A program made the position numbers and the translations under genes. This document shows, piece after piece, positions 44,236-56,000 of a stretch of DNA of 64,000 nt (its first letter is position 1; each line of letters begins with the position of its first letter). The notes under the pieces are model-generated. The model did no database searches and was not told the origin of the DNA. It worked only from the letters and a program-made list of their open reading frames with translations. The stretch is from Mactra quadrangularis (Eukaryota > Mollusca > Bivalvia > Venerida > Mactridae): positions 11,246,560 to 11,310,559 of the forward strand of contig CM046293.1 in assembly GCA_025267735.1 (NCBI GenBank). The letters run 5' to 3'.

Positions 44236-45349
44236 TATTATTGACGAAGATGAATCAAGGGTTTATGGCTTTATGTCATGTACCTTATTAAATATAGCAT
44301 TATTCCACATTGTTTGCCATTTTGAATTGCTGAAGTCTATTATGTACTGCTATTTTTATCCAATTCTTATTTTTGAACTTTTTTTTTGATGTATTGATAT
44401 TTTATCAAATACATAATGGCTGATTGGCAGCCATTCTGAGTTTTTCTTTTTAAAAAGCAAATGATTTGATAATTTTTGTACAGACTTTGAGAAAGTATGC
44501 AATTGTTTAAGTTGATGTGCTTGGCATTTTCTTAAGTGGAATTCAAAATGGCTGACTGGCAGCCATGTTGAATTTTCTAATATCTTGTACAGCAAACATC
44601 TTTTTTTTTCTCACCTTATTTTGATAAAATTGTGCTGACAAATTCTTGTTGATGAATTTTTTATATGTATTATTTTTTATGTATTTCAATGGACCAACTA
44701 ATTTTTCTGTAATGTTGAGAAGAAAACATCTTATTTCGTTATAGCTACATGAGATTTTAGATATCATTTTAACTTTACTACTGTGAAAATAATGATCGGT
44801 AATTTAAGCTTTCTTATGGGGTATTTGTGAAATTCTTGATACAAGATATTGTAAATACTAATTGTTTGATTTATATTGTGTACATTGCTGACTACCATTT
44901 TTACAATTGCCTTATTTTTTACTTATTTATCAAAAAATTACAAACACATTCTACATTTTGCTCATCAGGTTACAACATACTCATGATGAGTTTAAATGTG
45001 ATCACTCTTTGTCTGTTGTTCCACTTTACATTTATAATGACCAAATGGTCTTCATTTTCATGTAAAAAAATCATTTGAAATATGACAACTCTGTTCGTTT
45101 TGCTTTTTCATAAATCTATAGTGAATTACACTGTAATTTGCTGTTTATTTCCAATTTGATATTTGCATCCTATTCTTTTTATGGTTTTTATGCTTCTTAC
45201 AACATTAACCCTTTTGAACTCCCACAATGTTGACTTGCTTTTATCTTGAAATGTTGCTGTTGCGGGGGTATTTTCGCCAATGGTGGCAGTTCTAGTTAAA
45301 ACTGTTTAAATATTATCTCATTATTTTGAAAATATCATTCCATGCGTAC

Positions 45350-45768
45350 TAGGGGGTGTAAAGGTTAACCGATATATCGGTTTATATTGAAATGTGACTT
45401 CTGATGAATTTTAACTGGTTCTTTTTTCTCTGAACCGGTTTTTAATTATGATATTGTGATACTGATTGTTGTTATCAGAGTCTGAAATTTAAATGTTTGA
45501 ATAAATGTTCAAATGTGTTTGGGAACTTGAAGTATTTTCGTTAAGTGAGAGAATAATTATCTTTAAAGTCCATTCAAAATCATTTTCTAACTTATTCAAA
45601 CATTTGCATAATACATGTAGATCATTTGAAATTACAAATATCTATGTACAATGTTAATTAAATTAAGATGATGCTTGTGCATTAATGCATTCTATGCACG
45701 TATGCGCAAAGAACAATATGTATTGCAATATATTGCAATACTGTTTTTACGGTATTGTTACACCTCTA
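45350..45768. mobile_element. Short hAT-like element
   Basis: Ends TAGGGGGTGTAA and TTACACCTCTA are inverted and flanked by ATGCGTAC and ATGTATAC (6 of 8 bases equal). Terminal sequence and TSD length fit an old nonautonomous hAT copy. There is no coding content. Confidence 0.6.
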
Positions 45769-46809
45769 ATGTATACTTGTATAAATCATCAATTTTGAAA
45801 TATGTTTCCATGCATACATATTTAAATCATCACCTCCTGTATCTAAGCATTGTTATTGGCATTTTTGTTATCTTTAAAAATTTATTCCCATGTGAAGTGT
45901 TCTTCTCTTTATACAATGAATTTCTGTTGTTACTTTATTATTGCTTTCTTATTGAAATGATGTACAATAAAAATATTTGCATATCTCTAGTTTTATTTTA
46001 TTTTTTGAAACAGAGATATAGATCAGTGGCCATGCCGAAAACAGCAAAATCAATGTTGACAAGTCAGTATCTCCCCTATTTTATAATTAAAAGACTGAAC
46101 AAGGAACGCATAAACCCTCAGTCAATGAACAAACTGAATTCATTAGCAACATGAAATATAACTAATATAAATAATACAATACAAACATTGTTTCCTCCTC
46201 TGAATAATACAGCCAAGGCCATCTGTCTGAAAGTCAAGTGCCCATGCATAACGCATGGGACAGGAAAGTACTTACCAGTAAAATGATCAATGTTAGTTTC
46301 TATAGCCTTACCGCTAATAAGATTCAGCAAGTCTGCTCGTCCAGCTGACAAAAATGGATTAATTAAATCAGAACGACTTGTAAGAAGTAAGATAAATTTT
46401 CGAGCAAGCAAAAAAGGCAAATAAAAATAAACATTAATAAACAATATCTTCATCATTTAACATGTCCATGCTGTTATACATTTGAACTAGTATATCAGGT
46501 GTAATAGCCTGCGCTTGCTTGATTATATGACATTTTTGTTTTGTTAAACCTTTCAATTTCCCTCAATACGGCAACATAATAAGACCTAACAACCGGAAAG
46601 TTATATGCAGAACTGAGGTACATTAACGTTTTTAATAATTTGGTTCGCCCCTCTCTACAGATCCTATTTTTATGGGAGATGATAATGTCAAGGGGAAAGG
46701 TAAAAAGGTATGATGAAAGGTAATGATATGATTACATGTAGTAACTTGTATTGAAAGTCATGTCATTTTCCCAATGAGAAGGTATATAGTAATATAGATC
46801 AATGGTATA

Positions 46810-47306
46810 CAGTACAACCTGCTCTAAGAGCAACCTGCTATCAGCGGTCACCTGCTGTAAGTGACCTATGAGGCTTCTCACCATCAAAAATCACTCTATT
46901 TTGCACCTGTCATAAGCAGCCACCTGATGTCTGTGGCTATGGTGGTTACATATTTCCTTACTAATTCGTCTGTATTAAGTGGCCAGGGTCAATCGAATAT
47001 TAGAATTAGCTAAGTGTCTCCATCATAGTATAATTGGACAGACGTGTGAAAATCCACCTAGTTGGGTCTTTAAACGGTCAAAATTTATCAACTAAGTGTC
47101 AAGTAAAGAAAGACTTCCAGTAAAAGACTTATATTGTAATTTGTGTCAGTTTTTGAAGATCAATTAATAAGAAACATCATAAATAATTAACTAAACAGAT
47201 TCGATTAATCAATCATTTTTATCTGAACCTGGTTTAAGTGGTCACTTGCTGTAAGCAGCCAATCTTGTCACTTCCCTTCACTGGCTGCATAATACAGGTT
47301 ATACTG
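46810..47306. mobile_element. pogo/Tigger-like MITE
   Basis: CAGTACAACCTGCTCTAAGA and TAATACAGGTTATACTG are inverted ends between TA dinucleotides. Subterminal repeats of GGTCACCTGCTGTAAG type occur at both ends (46855 and 47240). No transposase is seen. Confidence 0.7.
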
Positions 47307-49494
47307 TATTGCTATGAATGCTTAATACTTTTCAGGAAGCTGTTTTTGATTTTGTTAAGGAAGCAAACTAAACTCATTTGAATGCGCTCAAGTGGCTTCC
47401 TCTACATTTATAGCTTGTAAATGTATCTGTCAAGTTGTCAGTATGATAACATCAAAATAGATTAGACTGATGTATGTCGTTAATTGTTAACAGGATATTA
47501 TTAATAAAGTTTAGAAAACAAGCTTATAATCATTTATGATATAGTTTGTATCTTGAAATTAAAAGTTGTTCCGCTTGATATCTATCTCATGTATGCTTGT
47601 CTGATAGCTTCTGATGATTTGTAATTATCTCCCGTGTCGACTTTAATTTTACTCATACAATTAAGCATGAGGCTTTCAGCTGAGTGCATGTGACGTCATT
47701 ATATGTAATTAGAGTATCATGTTGCTGAAGAAAACTAATTTGTTTTACATAGAAATATTTTCCCCTGTGATTAAATGAAACAAACCCTCTAAAACATTTC
47801 TTACTCTAACAACTATGTTGTACATCTGGCTGAATTAAAACCCCAATACCTCGGTGCCGAGACGGTTATCTCTAATTGGGAACTCCTCGTCCATTCCCTA
47901 TGAATAACCTCAGACATATTTAGATGCCAGTTTGGAACTTTGAGCCACATGCTCAATTAAGATGCTTTGACCAGTCTCATGATTATTGAAGTAAACAAAC
48001 CCATTTAGGTGGCTAATAATGTTTTGTTTGCAGGGGTACATCTCATGTACACAGACAGTTTTTTTGCTCGAAAACCCCCATCAACTTGAGTTATGAATCA
48101 AACCTGTTGACAGCCTATCATAATTATGATATCAATGTTTATATAAATGTGTTAAATAATAGCTTTAAATTTGAAATAACACAATTCAATGATATCACTG
48201 AACAATATTTAGTCAAATATAAATCACAGAAATATGTTTTAACAAAGTTCTGGGTGTACTGTACTAATGTACTTACTACAAGAACTATTTTGCATATAAC
48301 CTTTATGCATGCTTTGGCTGTGCTTCGTCTCACGTACATGTACATGTATGTAGTAAAAGCCGGAATAATTGGTGGATTCCCACGAATCAGTTTGAGATTA
48401 TTCATTCAATGAATGGTTGAGTTGTCCCGTGTTCCGAGAGGGTTACTTTTATTTGAAATATGGATTTTCACACTCTGGTGGGTACTGTGTTTTTTGTTTT
48501 CACTTATTTTGCACAGCCAGAGTAGAAAACACGGTGATAATTCACGAAATTTACTTCATCTCTATAAATCACTAACGCAGGCCAATAATCAGTACATACC
48601 CAAACCCCTCCTGAGGTTGTAGTGATATAAATGACTTTTTTATAAAAAAGACATGTGGCAAGTTTCGTATGGAAATCGCAACCTAGCGCTTAGTATTCTG
48701 GTAACCTTTTTTCACCAAAAGTGATACATTTATATGTGATATTAAATGGACTGTACCAGTAGGGCAAAGAGCTAGCTAGCGATATGCTTAGGTAACTATC
48801 CAAAGGAGTTAAAAATATTGGGACATCAATATGAACATATGAATTTATTTATAAAAAGAAAAAAAAACATAAAGTAATGAATAAATGGAACGTAGAACAG
48901 GAATTATCAAATAGAACGTCAATACTTCAGTAATTCTATACTTGTACTTATAATTATGTTAAACATTACAATAATACTTGTCATTTATATAGTGCACACA
49001 AAGTAACAAAATATGTGTTTATGTAAACCTTAAAATGATCTGCATTCCATAGGCAGTCAATATATTGAAAATAAAAGTTGAATGGTTCATATTTTGACAA
49101 AATTAGTGATAAAACCACCTCCCCTTGTTCAATCATGCTTGAAATGATAGAATGCATAACCGTCACTCTAACAAATCACTTAAAATATATTTTAATAATA
49201 TATGTACATTTTACTGTCATCTTGAGTTGGTGATGAAATAAAAAACGAATTAACATGTTCAGTCTATTTTTGTTAACTTCTCTGTCTTTGTTGACATTGG
49301 TTTTTATTGAGTTTTACTTTATAACTTTATTTAAATAAATAACTTATCACAAATTGTTGAGTTTAATAATTATTCTGGGGCGCGAGAGGCACATTCTTCA
49401 GACGTTTCGCTGAATCAAACAAGTATGGAGCCAGTATGTATAACTCGTGGGCTTATAACTGATAGTTCAATGAAATTCAGAAACTTTGAAGCTA
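47307..49494. other. Unassigned sequence between repeats and the membrane-protein gene
   Basis: A dispersed fragment at 47866-47960 (CTCCTCGTCCATTCCCTATG, AATAACCTCAGACATA) also occurs at 18660-18740 and 31670-31725. The open frames at 48086-48412 and 48413-48622 carry no recognised motif. The part before 49494 would hold the 3' UTR of the minus-strand gene. Confidence 0.4.
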
Positions 49495-52395
49495 TTAAAC
49501 AACAATGGATGTGTCAGGTTTGTCATCGTCTTGTTCGTCACCTTCATATTGTGCTACTCTACTGACAGGAACATACACTTCAATGTCATCCTCACCATTG
49601 TCTTGTTTCACAGTTTTAACTACTAGATCTATTTCAATGTTATGTCCTTTATCAAGCGGTAACAACTCAATAGCATTTTCATCTCTTGCTGAATTATCAA
49701 CAGCAACGTCTGCAACATCTGTGTCATTGATATCTGTAGCTGAAGTTACTGACTCGTCTTTGTCTTTTAATTGTTTAGGTGTGGCCTCCTCCATGTATAG
49801 AATCTTAAAATCTACAAAATTCCAGCGCTCTTTATATTTCTTCACAGCATTTTTAAACATGAAGTGCCATTTCATATTGGATGTGTCTACACTTGTACCA
49901 CCCTGTGATTGAAACAGGAACTTTCTTAATATTAGCGGCAAGAATCCGCTGCCTAGTGCGGCTATAGCTTGACCACCAGACGATATGTCCTGGGCTTGAC
50001 CAAATGCAAATATTACGATGAAAACAAATAATAAAAATAATACAATTAATGAAAAGTCCAACAATGCTTTGAGATATAACATATGCACACGTCCAGGGCA
50101 CATAGAATGTGGTAGTTTCGCCATTCGCATAAGAAGTGAATTCGGGATATAAGGAGTATCCGAACTATCTAAAAATAGTACCAGACGCGGGGCACGCCAT
50201 TTCAAGTATCCTGTTGAGCCTGCAACAATGTACATCTGTTCAGTCTCATCCTCCACTTCTATTCTATAAGCTGAATTAACTTGATCCTTAACACTTTGTG
50301 ACGCAACTTCTTTAAACTTCTCCCCAACCATTTCTTGTACTTTAGAATTAATAGCGTTGCCATAAGCAACATATTGCCCTTTGACCCCATTGAAACAATC
50401 AATACCGTATACAACTATCAGCAAGCTTAGCGATACATATTTATAAGTGTCCCCTGGATTTAATATAAATCCCACCAATCCATAAACAATACATTCAACA
50501 AAGAATGCTAAACAATCAACTGCTAGAAATAGAATACACCATATAGATACTAGACTCATTATCAACGAAGAGACATGGACTAGTTGATTTAATCTTGTAC
50601 TTTTCTCCTGGAAATCAGTAACCAAAATGGTTGCAAGTCTGTTATTTATCCACCGTCCCCATTTAGACGACTTCTCTTTATAAACAAACTTAAATGTGTC
50701 AGGGCTGATCAGCCTTAGTGTGTAGTATACCAAGTTTGCAAGAAGTCTGAGTGTCAAATTTGCGATTGGTAATGCGTCTAACGCTAGCAAAATAATAAGG
50801 AACGGCAACAAAATAGCCCAGATGGGAGTAAACAAGCATCCAACAACACCATACCGTGCCAGGGGATAAAACAGTTTTGAAATGAAATATCCACACGCGT
50901 CTAATCTTGAGCCACTGCGCATGTCACGGAAACATTTCCGGATTGTAAACTTTAACTTCCGTTTTACGTTATCAGGCTGTGGAATGAAGAAAAGGACTTC
51001 AAGTCCTAATATAACGTATATGGTAATAAACAATGGATGAACTGGTGACAGATAGGACACAATGAATCCATTAAATGGCATTGTGAGGTTCAATGCTTTA
51101 TAAATTTCTTTTTTATGTTGAATCTTTTCTTCTTCGTATGTGTAATAAAACCATAACCGAATTATCCAAGGAGAAAAAAACGCGCATGCGCATATGGCAA
51201 GCATTATGATTCGGAGGCATTGATACCACCGAAAGTTGATCCTCTGTGAAAGAGATTTGAAAATTTTTGCATTGCAACATTCACTGACGGATTCAATCTC
51301 CATTCTTAGGGCGCAACGAATAAAGAACTGATAAATAAAGTTCATTACACCTACTGGAGCAGTGCCGTTTTCGACGAGCTTACTTCCTCTGATTGCCATT
51401 TTAACTCCATTCACATATAACGTATAAATTGTTCCAACTTCCATCTTTTTAAGGTACTGTTTAAATACACTTAAATTAGTAAATGTATGTAGAGTCGTTT
51501 TTGCAAAATTTTCTCCAACGGTTGTATTTGAGTCGACCGGTTTCACATTTAAAACATAGGATTTTCCTTGGTCAGTTTTAAAAAAGTAATTTTCAAAGAC
51601 AGTTTTTGCCCTGAACAATGAATCTGGTAGCACTAGTGGGCAAAAGGCAACAATAAATGCCTGAATACAATATAATGAAACAAATAACAATTTTATCCAT
51701 ATTGTTTCTTGGTTTTCATGGCACTTACTAGTTCCGGGTTGGTTTAAATCATGTTTGCAGCAAACGTAAACAAGGTTAGCCTCACCTGCTTCATTACTGA
51801 GTACATGTCTATTACAAACTTCGGCAGATTCAGGCAATTTGACTTCAGATCCAAAATTATCCAAAAGACTATTTCTGAGTAGAATTTCAATATCATCGAT
51901 TTCAATATTATCCAAACATTTAGCTGGATGCTGTTCAAGAGCGAGTTTTAAGTCAGCAACACCATAGCCTAATGTATGAAGAGACATTGGTTCGAAATAT
52001 TCTCTCAACATTAGCATAGTTCTTCCTGTTGGACTTGTAGCAATCACCCAATATCTTGGTTGATAAACTGTATCCGAATATATATTTCTTCTTGCTTTAT
52101 TGACTCCATCTATTTTTATAGTCAGTCTTACAAGTTTGTACTCACCGTTTGCAAGATTAGCAATTTCATCATGTACTTCCGGAGAAGTTGGTTGCAATTG
52201 ACAAACTGTATCGTTAGTATCCTTTGTAGCATTCAAACCAGCGTTCTGTATAGTATCAGACTTAATAGTTGTGACATTGATTGATAAAATGTCCTTAAAA
52301 CTAAATCCAGTAAGTAACACCAGAAACAAGTTCATGTACTTATAAAATTCCATTTTTGCGACTGTTACGAGTTCTTTTTTAGTATTTTTTGTCAC
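49495..52395 (-). CDS. Large intronless multi-pass membrane protein of unknown family (966 aa)
   Basis: A single uninterrupted frame with a normal stop. I do not recognise the family. Visible layout: hydrophobic N-terminus (about 20-34), a probably extracellular region (35-230) with potential N-glycosylation sites at N40, N55 and N61 and several cysteines (65, 160, 194, 212, 213, 225), then hydrophobic segments near 233-256, 394-418, 449-472, 516-538, 541-562, 607-642, 653-667, 777-798 and 807-826, and a hydrophilic acidic C-terminal tail (about 870-966). Met15 starts a more typical signal peptide (MEFYKYMNLFLVLL), so translation may begin at 52353. The absence of introns contrasts with the two plus-strand genes and could mean origin by retrocopy. 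Large uncharacterised multi-pass proteins are common in molluscs, but membership of any one family is unproven. TTTATT at 49313-49318 and 49327-49332 could be its poly(A) signals. Its length leaves little doubt that it is a real gene. Confidence 0.85.
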   Translation of the reverse strand: MTKNTKKELVTVAKMEFYKYMNLFLVLLTGFSFKDILSINVTTIKSDTIQNAGLNATKDTNDTVCQLQPTSPEVHDEIANLANGEYKLVRLTIKIDGVNKARRNIYSDTVYQPRYWVIATSPTGRTMLMLREYFEPMSLHTLGYGVADLKLALEQHPAKCLDNIEIDDIEILLRNSLLDNFGSEVKLPESAEVCNRHVLSNEAGEANLVYVCCKHDLNQPGTSKCHENQETIWIKLLFVSLYCIQAFIVAFCPLVLPDSLFRAKTVFENYFFKTDQGKSYVLNVKPVDSNTTVGENFAKTTLHTFTNLSVFKQYLKKMEVGTIYTLYVNGVKMAIRGSKLVENGTAPVGVMNFIYQFFIRCALRMEIESVSECCNAKIFKSLSQRINFRWYQCLRIIMLAICACAFFSPWIIRLWFYYTYEEEKIQHKKEIYKALNLTMPFNGFIVSYLSPVHPLFITIYVILGLEVLFFIPQPDNVKRKLKFTIRKCFRDMRSGSRLDACGYFISKLFYPLARYGVVGCLFTPIWAILLPFLIILLALDALPIANLTLRLLANLVYYTLRLISPDTFKFVYKEKSSKWGRWINNRLATILVTDFQEKSTRLNQLVHVSSLIMSLVSIWCILFLAVDCLAFFVECIVYGLVGFILNPGDTYKYVSLSLLIVVYGIDCFNGVKGQYVAYGNAINSKVQEMVGEKFKEVASQSVKDQVNSAYRIEVEDETEQMYIVAGSTGYLKWRAPRLVLFLDSSDTPYIPNSLLMRMAKLPHSMCPGRVHMLYLKALLDFSLIVLFLLFVFIVIFAFGQAQDISSGGQAIAALGSGFLPLILRKFLFQSQGGTSVDTSNMKWHFMFKNAVKKYKERWNFVDFKILYMEEATPKQLKDKDESVTSATDINDTDVADVAVDNSARDENAIELLPLDKGHNIEIDLVVKTVKQDNGEDDIEVYVPVSRVAQYEGDEQDDDKPDTSIVV

Positions 52396-53435
52396 AAATC
52401 AACTCTTTTTACGACATCCACAACATGTAAACTATAACTTCCTGTATGAAACCACGACCATTTTTACACAAACACTTGACTGAGCTTAAACAAATCTCTT
52501 GAAATGCTTAGTCATCATTACACAATATGAGCTGTTTAAGTAAAACGTCGAGTTTAGAATACAACAAACACAGTTATAAACAAGTAATAAACATTACGTA
52601 ATCCGTTAATTTTTTTTTAAAACGTTGTACCAGATTTTTTATATCTCTTTTCTATAAATGATATTGATTTAAACCGGTAGTTCCGTCCTTGAAAATGTTA
52701 CATTCATTTAGCTGTTTGTATTTATAAACCTCAAGTTGGTATGATATTTCATGTCGTAGTAAATTATGTGCATATTTACAGCCCAATGATTACATTAAAT
52801 TACCCACATTCATTGCACCCACCTGAACATGTACAAAAGATTTTGAATACTTCCAACATAAACAAAACGTTCACGTTTTTTTTGCATATTGCATTTATTT
52901 CCCATTGAAAGATGCTATTCAATCGAATGCGTTCATTAATTTACAAGCACGTATCAAGTTACATTCTGTAGTTCTAAAGATAATCATGTGCAGTCATGCC
53001 ATTATGTTTTAAATCGATCTTACAAACACGTAATTTGTATGGTATTCCGTCACGGCCATCATTTATTCAATAGCACGAAGAGGAAGTATGAATTCGAAAG
53101 ACGTGAAAGTTTTTTTTGCGAGTTAATCTTTGACTTCCTTAAATGTGTGTTATATTCGTTTTCGTACTTTCGAGTTGAAAAAGCAATTACATTTGCGGCG
53201 TCTCATTCCCGTACCTTTGTAATAACGTATTCGCAAGTTTCGGATCAAATTACATGTATTTCATTTTACAGGTGATTAACTGAATAAAGAGGATGATAGT
53301 TAACATTCTTTGAAATGCACGCACATATAATATTTTGTCAACAAACGTAATTAAAAATCAATTCCGTATGAATCACTGTGTACGAGTTATGACTAGATCT
53401 ATACAATCATTATAATATGTATGTACAGAGAACTA
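52396..53435. other. Region upstream of the minus-strand membrane-protein gene
   Basis: Should contain its promoter (read right to left). No obvious TATA box or repeat was recognised. A plus-strand frame at 52988-53275 shows no motif. Confidence 0.35.
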
Positions 53436-54686
53436 TACTAAGCAAAAGTTATAACGCAAATGGGTACAAAAACGTAAATATTTTCAAAAGTTGTAAAGAT
53501 AATGATGTGAAATTTAAGATGAATATAAAACAACCATTTTTTATGAGTATTCAATAGCAAAATAATATGTGACGCTTTTTGGAAAAAAAATATTCACAGA
53601 ACCAAAAGTCCAGTAGGAGAAAAAAAGTTAACAAGATTTGATAATGAGCGAGCGTCTAATTTGAATTCACGTCTGCTGGAATCATGAGTCTTTAATACCC
53701 AAAAGGACGTCGTAAAAACGTAGTGGGTTGCTTGTCCAATCCTCATGTAAAGCAATTTCTAGTTTCTGTATCGTCACATACTATTCAAGACGTTGACGAA
53801 TGCGTCTGTCCAACACGTCCCAAAGACGTTCTATTGGATTCTTGTCTACTGAAAATGACGAAAAGTCTAAAATCTTATTGTAATTAGCCCTGAGAAATTG
53901 AACTGTCGTCCGGGCGGAATGTTGTCTGCCGTTAACTTTTCAGAGAAAAAAACCTGGACGTCCGATGACGTATTAAACGGCGACGTTATTAAAAATTTCA
54001 CCCTGGTAGCGTTGGGCGTTGTGGTTCCTATTCATTACTAAACCCAGCTTGGCAGAATGGTCAATGGCTCTACTCAATTAACTGCTTGAATAATTTTTAT
54101 CCAATGACCCGTAGCCTGCTCAAAAACCCCGAACGTTCCGTAACGTTCCATAACGTCAGGGTCAGAACAACATAACCCGAAGACAACTCATTCCGTGAAA
54201 ACTGAACCTCTAACTAACGGACTGTGTTGTCACAACTTTGAGTTGAGTTATCTGCGGGTTGAGTTGTCTTAAGATTGAATTATCCCGTATCCGAACGTTA
54301 GCTAACAGTAGTTACTGAACACGCTGATGGTAATTGTTAATGGGGTAATCGTCAAACGGCTTATCCCCGTTTTTCAATGCTTAAACTTAGCATATTTACT
54401 GACTTGTTTCCAAGATGGCGAGTGCTACAATGTCACGTGGTCTCTAGAGTTCTCAGCAAGCTTATTTGTTTGTGTACACACTAACGTGCTGTGCAGGATT
54501 CGTGAAACTCAGTAGAACAGGATTTGCCGATCCTGTTCACCCAAGCATGACAGCACAAGAAATTTTAACACACTATCATGTTTGACCATACCAAGAGACT
54601 AAATGATGGCAACTAAACCAATGTATGATATAAAACAAAAAAATTGTAAAGAAAATTACCATTTGCGTTATAACTTTTGCTTAGTA
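53436..54686 (-). mobile_element. Tc1/mariner transposon with relic transposase
   Basis: TACTAAGCAAAAGTTATAAC continues GCAAATGG; its inverse, CCATTTGCG followed by TTATAACTTTTGCTTAGTA, closes a 1251-bp element between TA dinucleotides. On the minus strand, near 53780-53850, the frame reads NPIERLWDVLDRRIRQRLE, the conserved C-terminal signature of Tc1-family DDE transposases. It is followed by ALHEDWTSNPLRFYDVL after an in-frame stop (53640-53780). The upstream part is broken by stops and a palindromic repeat (54124-54333), so the copy is dead. Confidence 0.85.
54124..54333. repeat. Palindromic repeat inside the mariner relic
   Basis: AACGTTCCGTAACG...CAGAACAACATAACCCGAAG...GCGGGTTGAGTTGTC...CGAACGTTAGC: the ACAACTCAACCC arms are inverted around the centre. 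A relative lies at 16876-17050. Confidence 0.65.
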
Positions 54687-55624
54687 TATATATAGGTACG
54701 TACGCATTATAATCATAAGATATGGACTCTGGTGCCAGTGGTTTGAGAAGATATTGACGAGCATTATTCATTTCTAACATATTATTTTCACATGACGTCG
54801 TTTTTTCCAAAATGACTAATGTAGTACTTGCAGTCATATATGCTGGCCAATTTACTTGTCATTACATATCTATGTTATAGGCAACATACAAATTTACCCA
54901 TATACACTGGCGATATGTGGATGATAGATCTCGTTTTGAACGATGTCCTACTCAGAGTGCCGGACAAAGTTAACAATTAATAGTTGCAGCAATTTGCATT
55001 ATTATTTTAGAACAATACCAAGTAAGACCGATGAAAAGGCCGGCGGTAAATAATTTATAGGTTAATGCGAAGTCCTCTCAGTGGCAACTTCCCTTTATTG
55101 TAATGTAAGAATGACAACCCTGTGAAGACTTTGCAAAATCCAAACTCCCCGTAGCGATTATTTCCCTTTATTTAATCAGAAGGTTTAGAAGGTTTATTAG
55201 TAAATCGAGGCCCAACAGGGCATGTGACAAAAAAAGCTAGAACAAATATGAACATAACATCATTACAATAACTATAACATTTCGCATGTAGAGAAATATG
55301 AACAAAATATGGCAAAAATATAACAAAATATGAAAACTAAAATTTGAGATCTATAATAGACGGAGTGGAAAAGAAAGTAGTGGAATGTAATTATGTATTA
55401 TCTCTAAAAAAGAATAATGACAAACAAATCAGAAAGCACACCTTGTCGTAGAGCATTATATGCACAGATATGCTTAAAGATACGGTGGCATAGAGGTGAC
55501 ATGGAGAAATATTTAAAATATCGCTATACGCTGGTGCATATCGCAATACGAAATTTCCGGCGATACCCATCCCAACATGCTCTGCATAGTAATTACTCTG
55601 TAACTCTTTTTAAATCCTATTTGT

Positions 55625-55800
55625 AGCATAAAAGCTCTAAAGAAGGCTTCTGTTTCATGCTAGCATCTAGCAGACTTCCACATTCTTGAAAAAGAAACCA
55701 AGTCCCAATGGGGGCAGCCACCTTTAAAAGCAGACCTGTGTTCCAAATGTATGGGCATGCAAGCAAAATACTTGCAATGTCATGTAACACTCTGCTTCTG
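55625..55800. mobile_element. MITE family M4, degraded partial copy
   Basis: Blocks such as TTCATGCTAGCATCTAGCAG, GAAAAAGAAACCAAG and GTGTTCCAAATG match the M4 body. Clear inverted ends are missing. Confidence 0.5.
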
Positions 55801-55884
55801 TATATATTGTTTATTGTTGTTTATTGATGACATAAAAAATGTAAGGTAAAAGCATTATAAACATAAATACATGTTTGCCTTTTT

Positions 55885-56000
55885 GGTTGGATTTAACACC
55901 ATGTCAGCATGAATTATGGACACTTCATGGTGGCCAGCTCATCAAAGCAAGCTTTCCTGGACCCATGTCGATCTTCAAAAGGCCAACAACTTCTACATAC
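55885..56000 (-). mobile_element. S3/S4-related SINE tail fragment
   Basis: TTGGATTTAACACCATGTCA, AGCTTTCCTGGACCCATGTC and GGCCAACAACTTCTACATA correspond to the S3/S4 body on the minus strand. No tRNA head was found. Confidence 0.45.

Larger units (their letters stand above)
39021..45295 (+). mobile_element. Helentron/pearl-like rolling-circle element, copy B, interrupted by hAT
   Basis: The left end ATACCCCCGCAAACGAAG...CGGGGGTATACTG (39021-39055) is separated by the hAT insertion from its continuation at 42613. From there it runs through GAATCACCCTGG, a (TTGG)n tract, spaced palindromic modules and LINE-derived sequence to the 3' end GCGGGGGTATTTTCGCCAATGGTGGCAGTTCTAG at about 45262-45295. 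The inverted copy of the 5' tip is subterminal at the 3' end and is followed by a small hairpin and a CTAG terminus beside TT. This is the asymmetric-inverted-repeat design of Helentrons and their nonautonomous relatives. About 2.7 kb without the insertion. Confidence 0.75.

Noticed and set aside
45675..46154. 159-aa frame
   Set aside because: Begins inside a hAT-like element, is extremely Ile/Tyr/Leu-rich as expected from AT-rich DNA, and shows no motif.
48086..48622. Two adjacent frames (108 and 69 aa)
   Set aside because: No domain, and overlapping frames of similar length exist on the other strand; no transcription signals.
49505..49912. Plus-strand 135-aa Ser-rich frame
   Set aside because: Exact antisense of the acidic C-terminal tail of the 966-aa gene.
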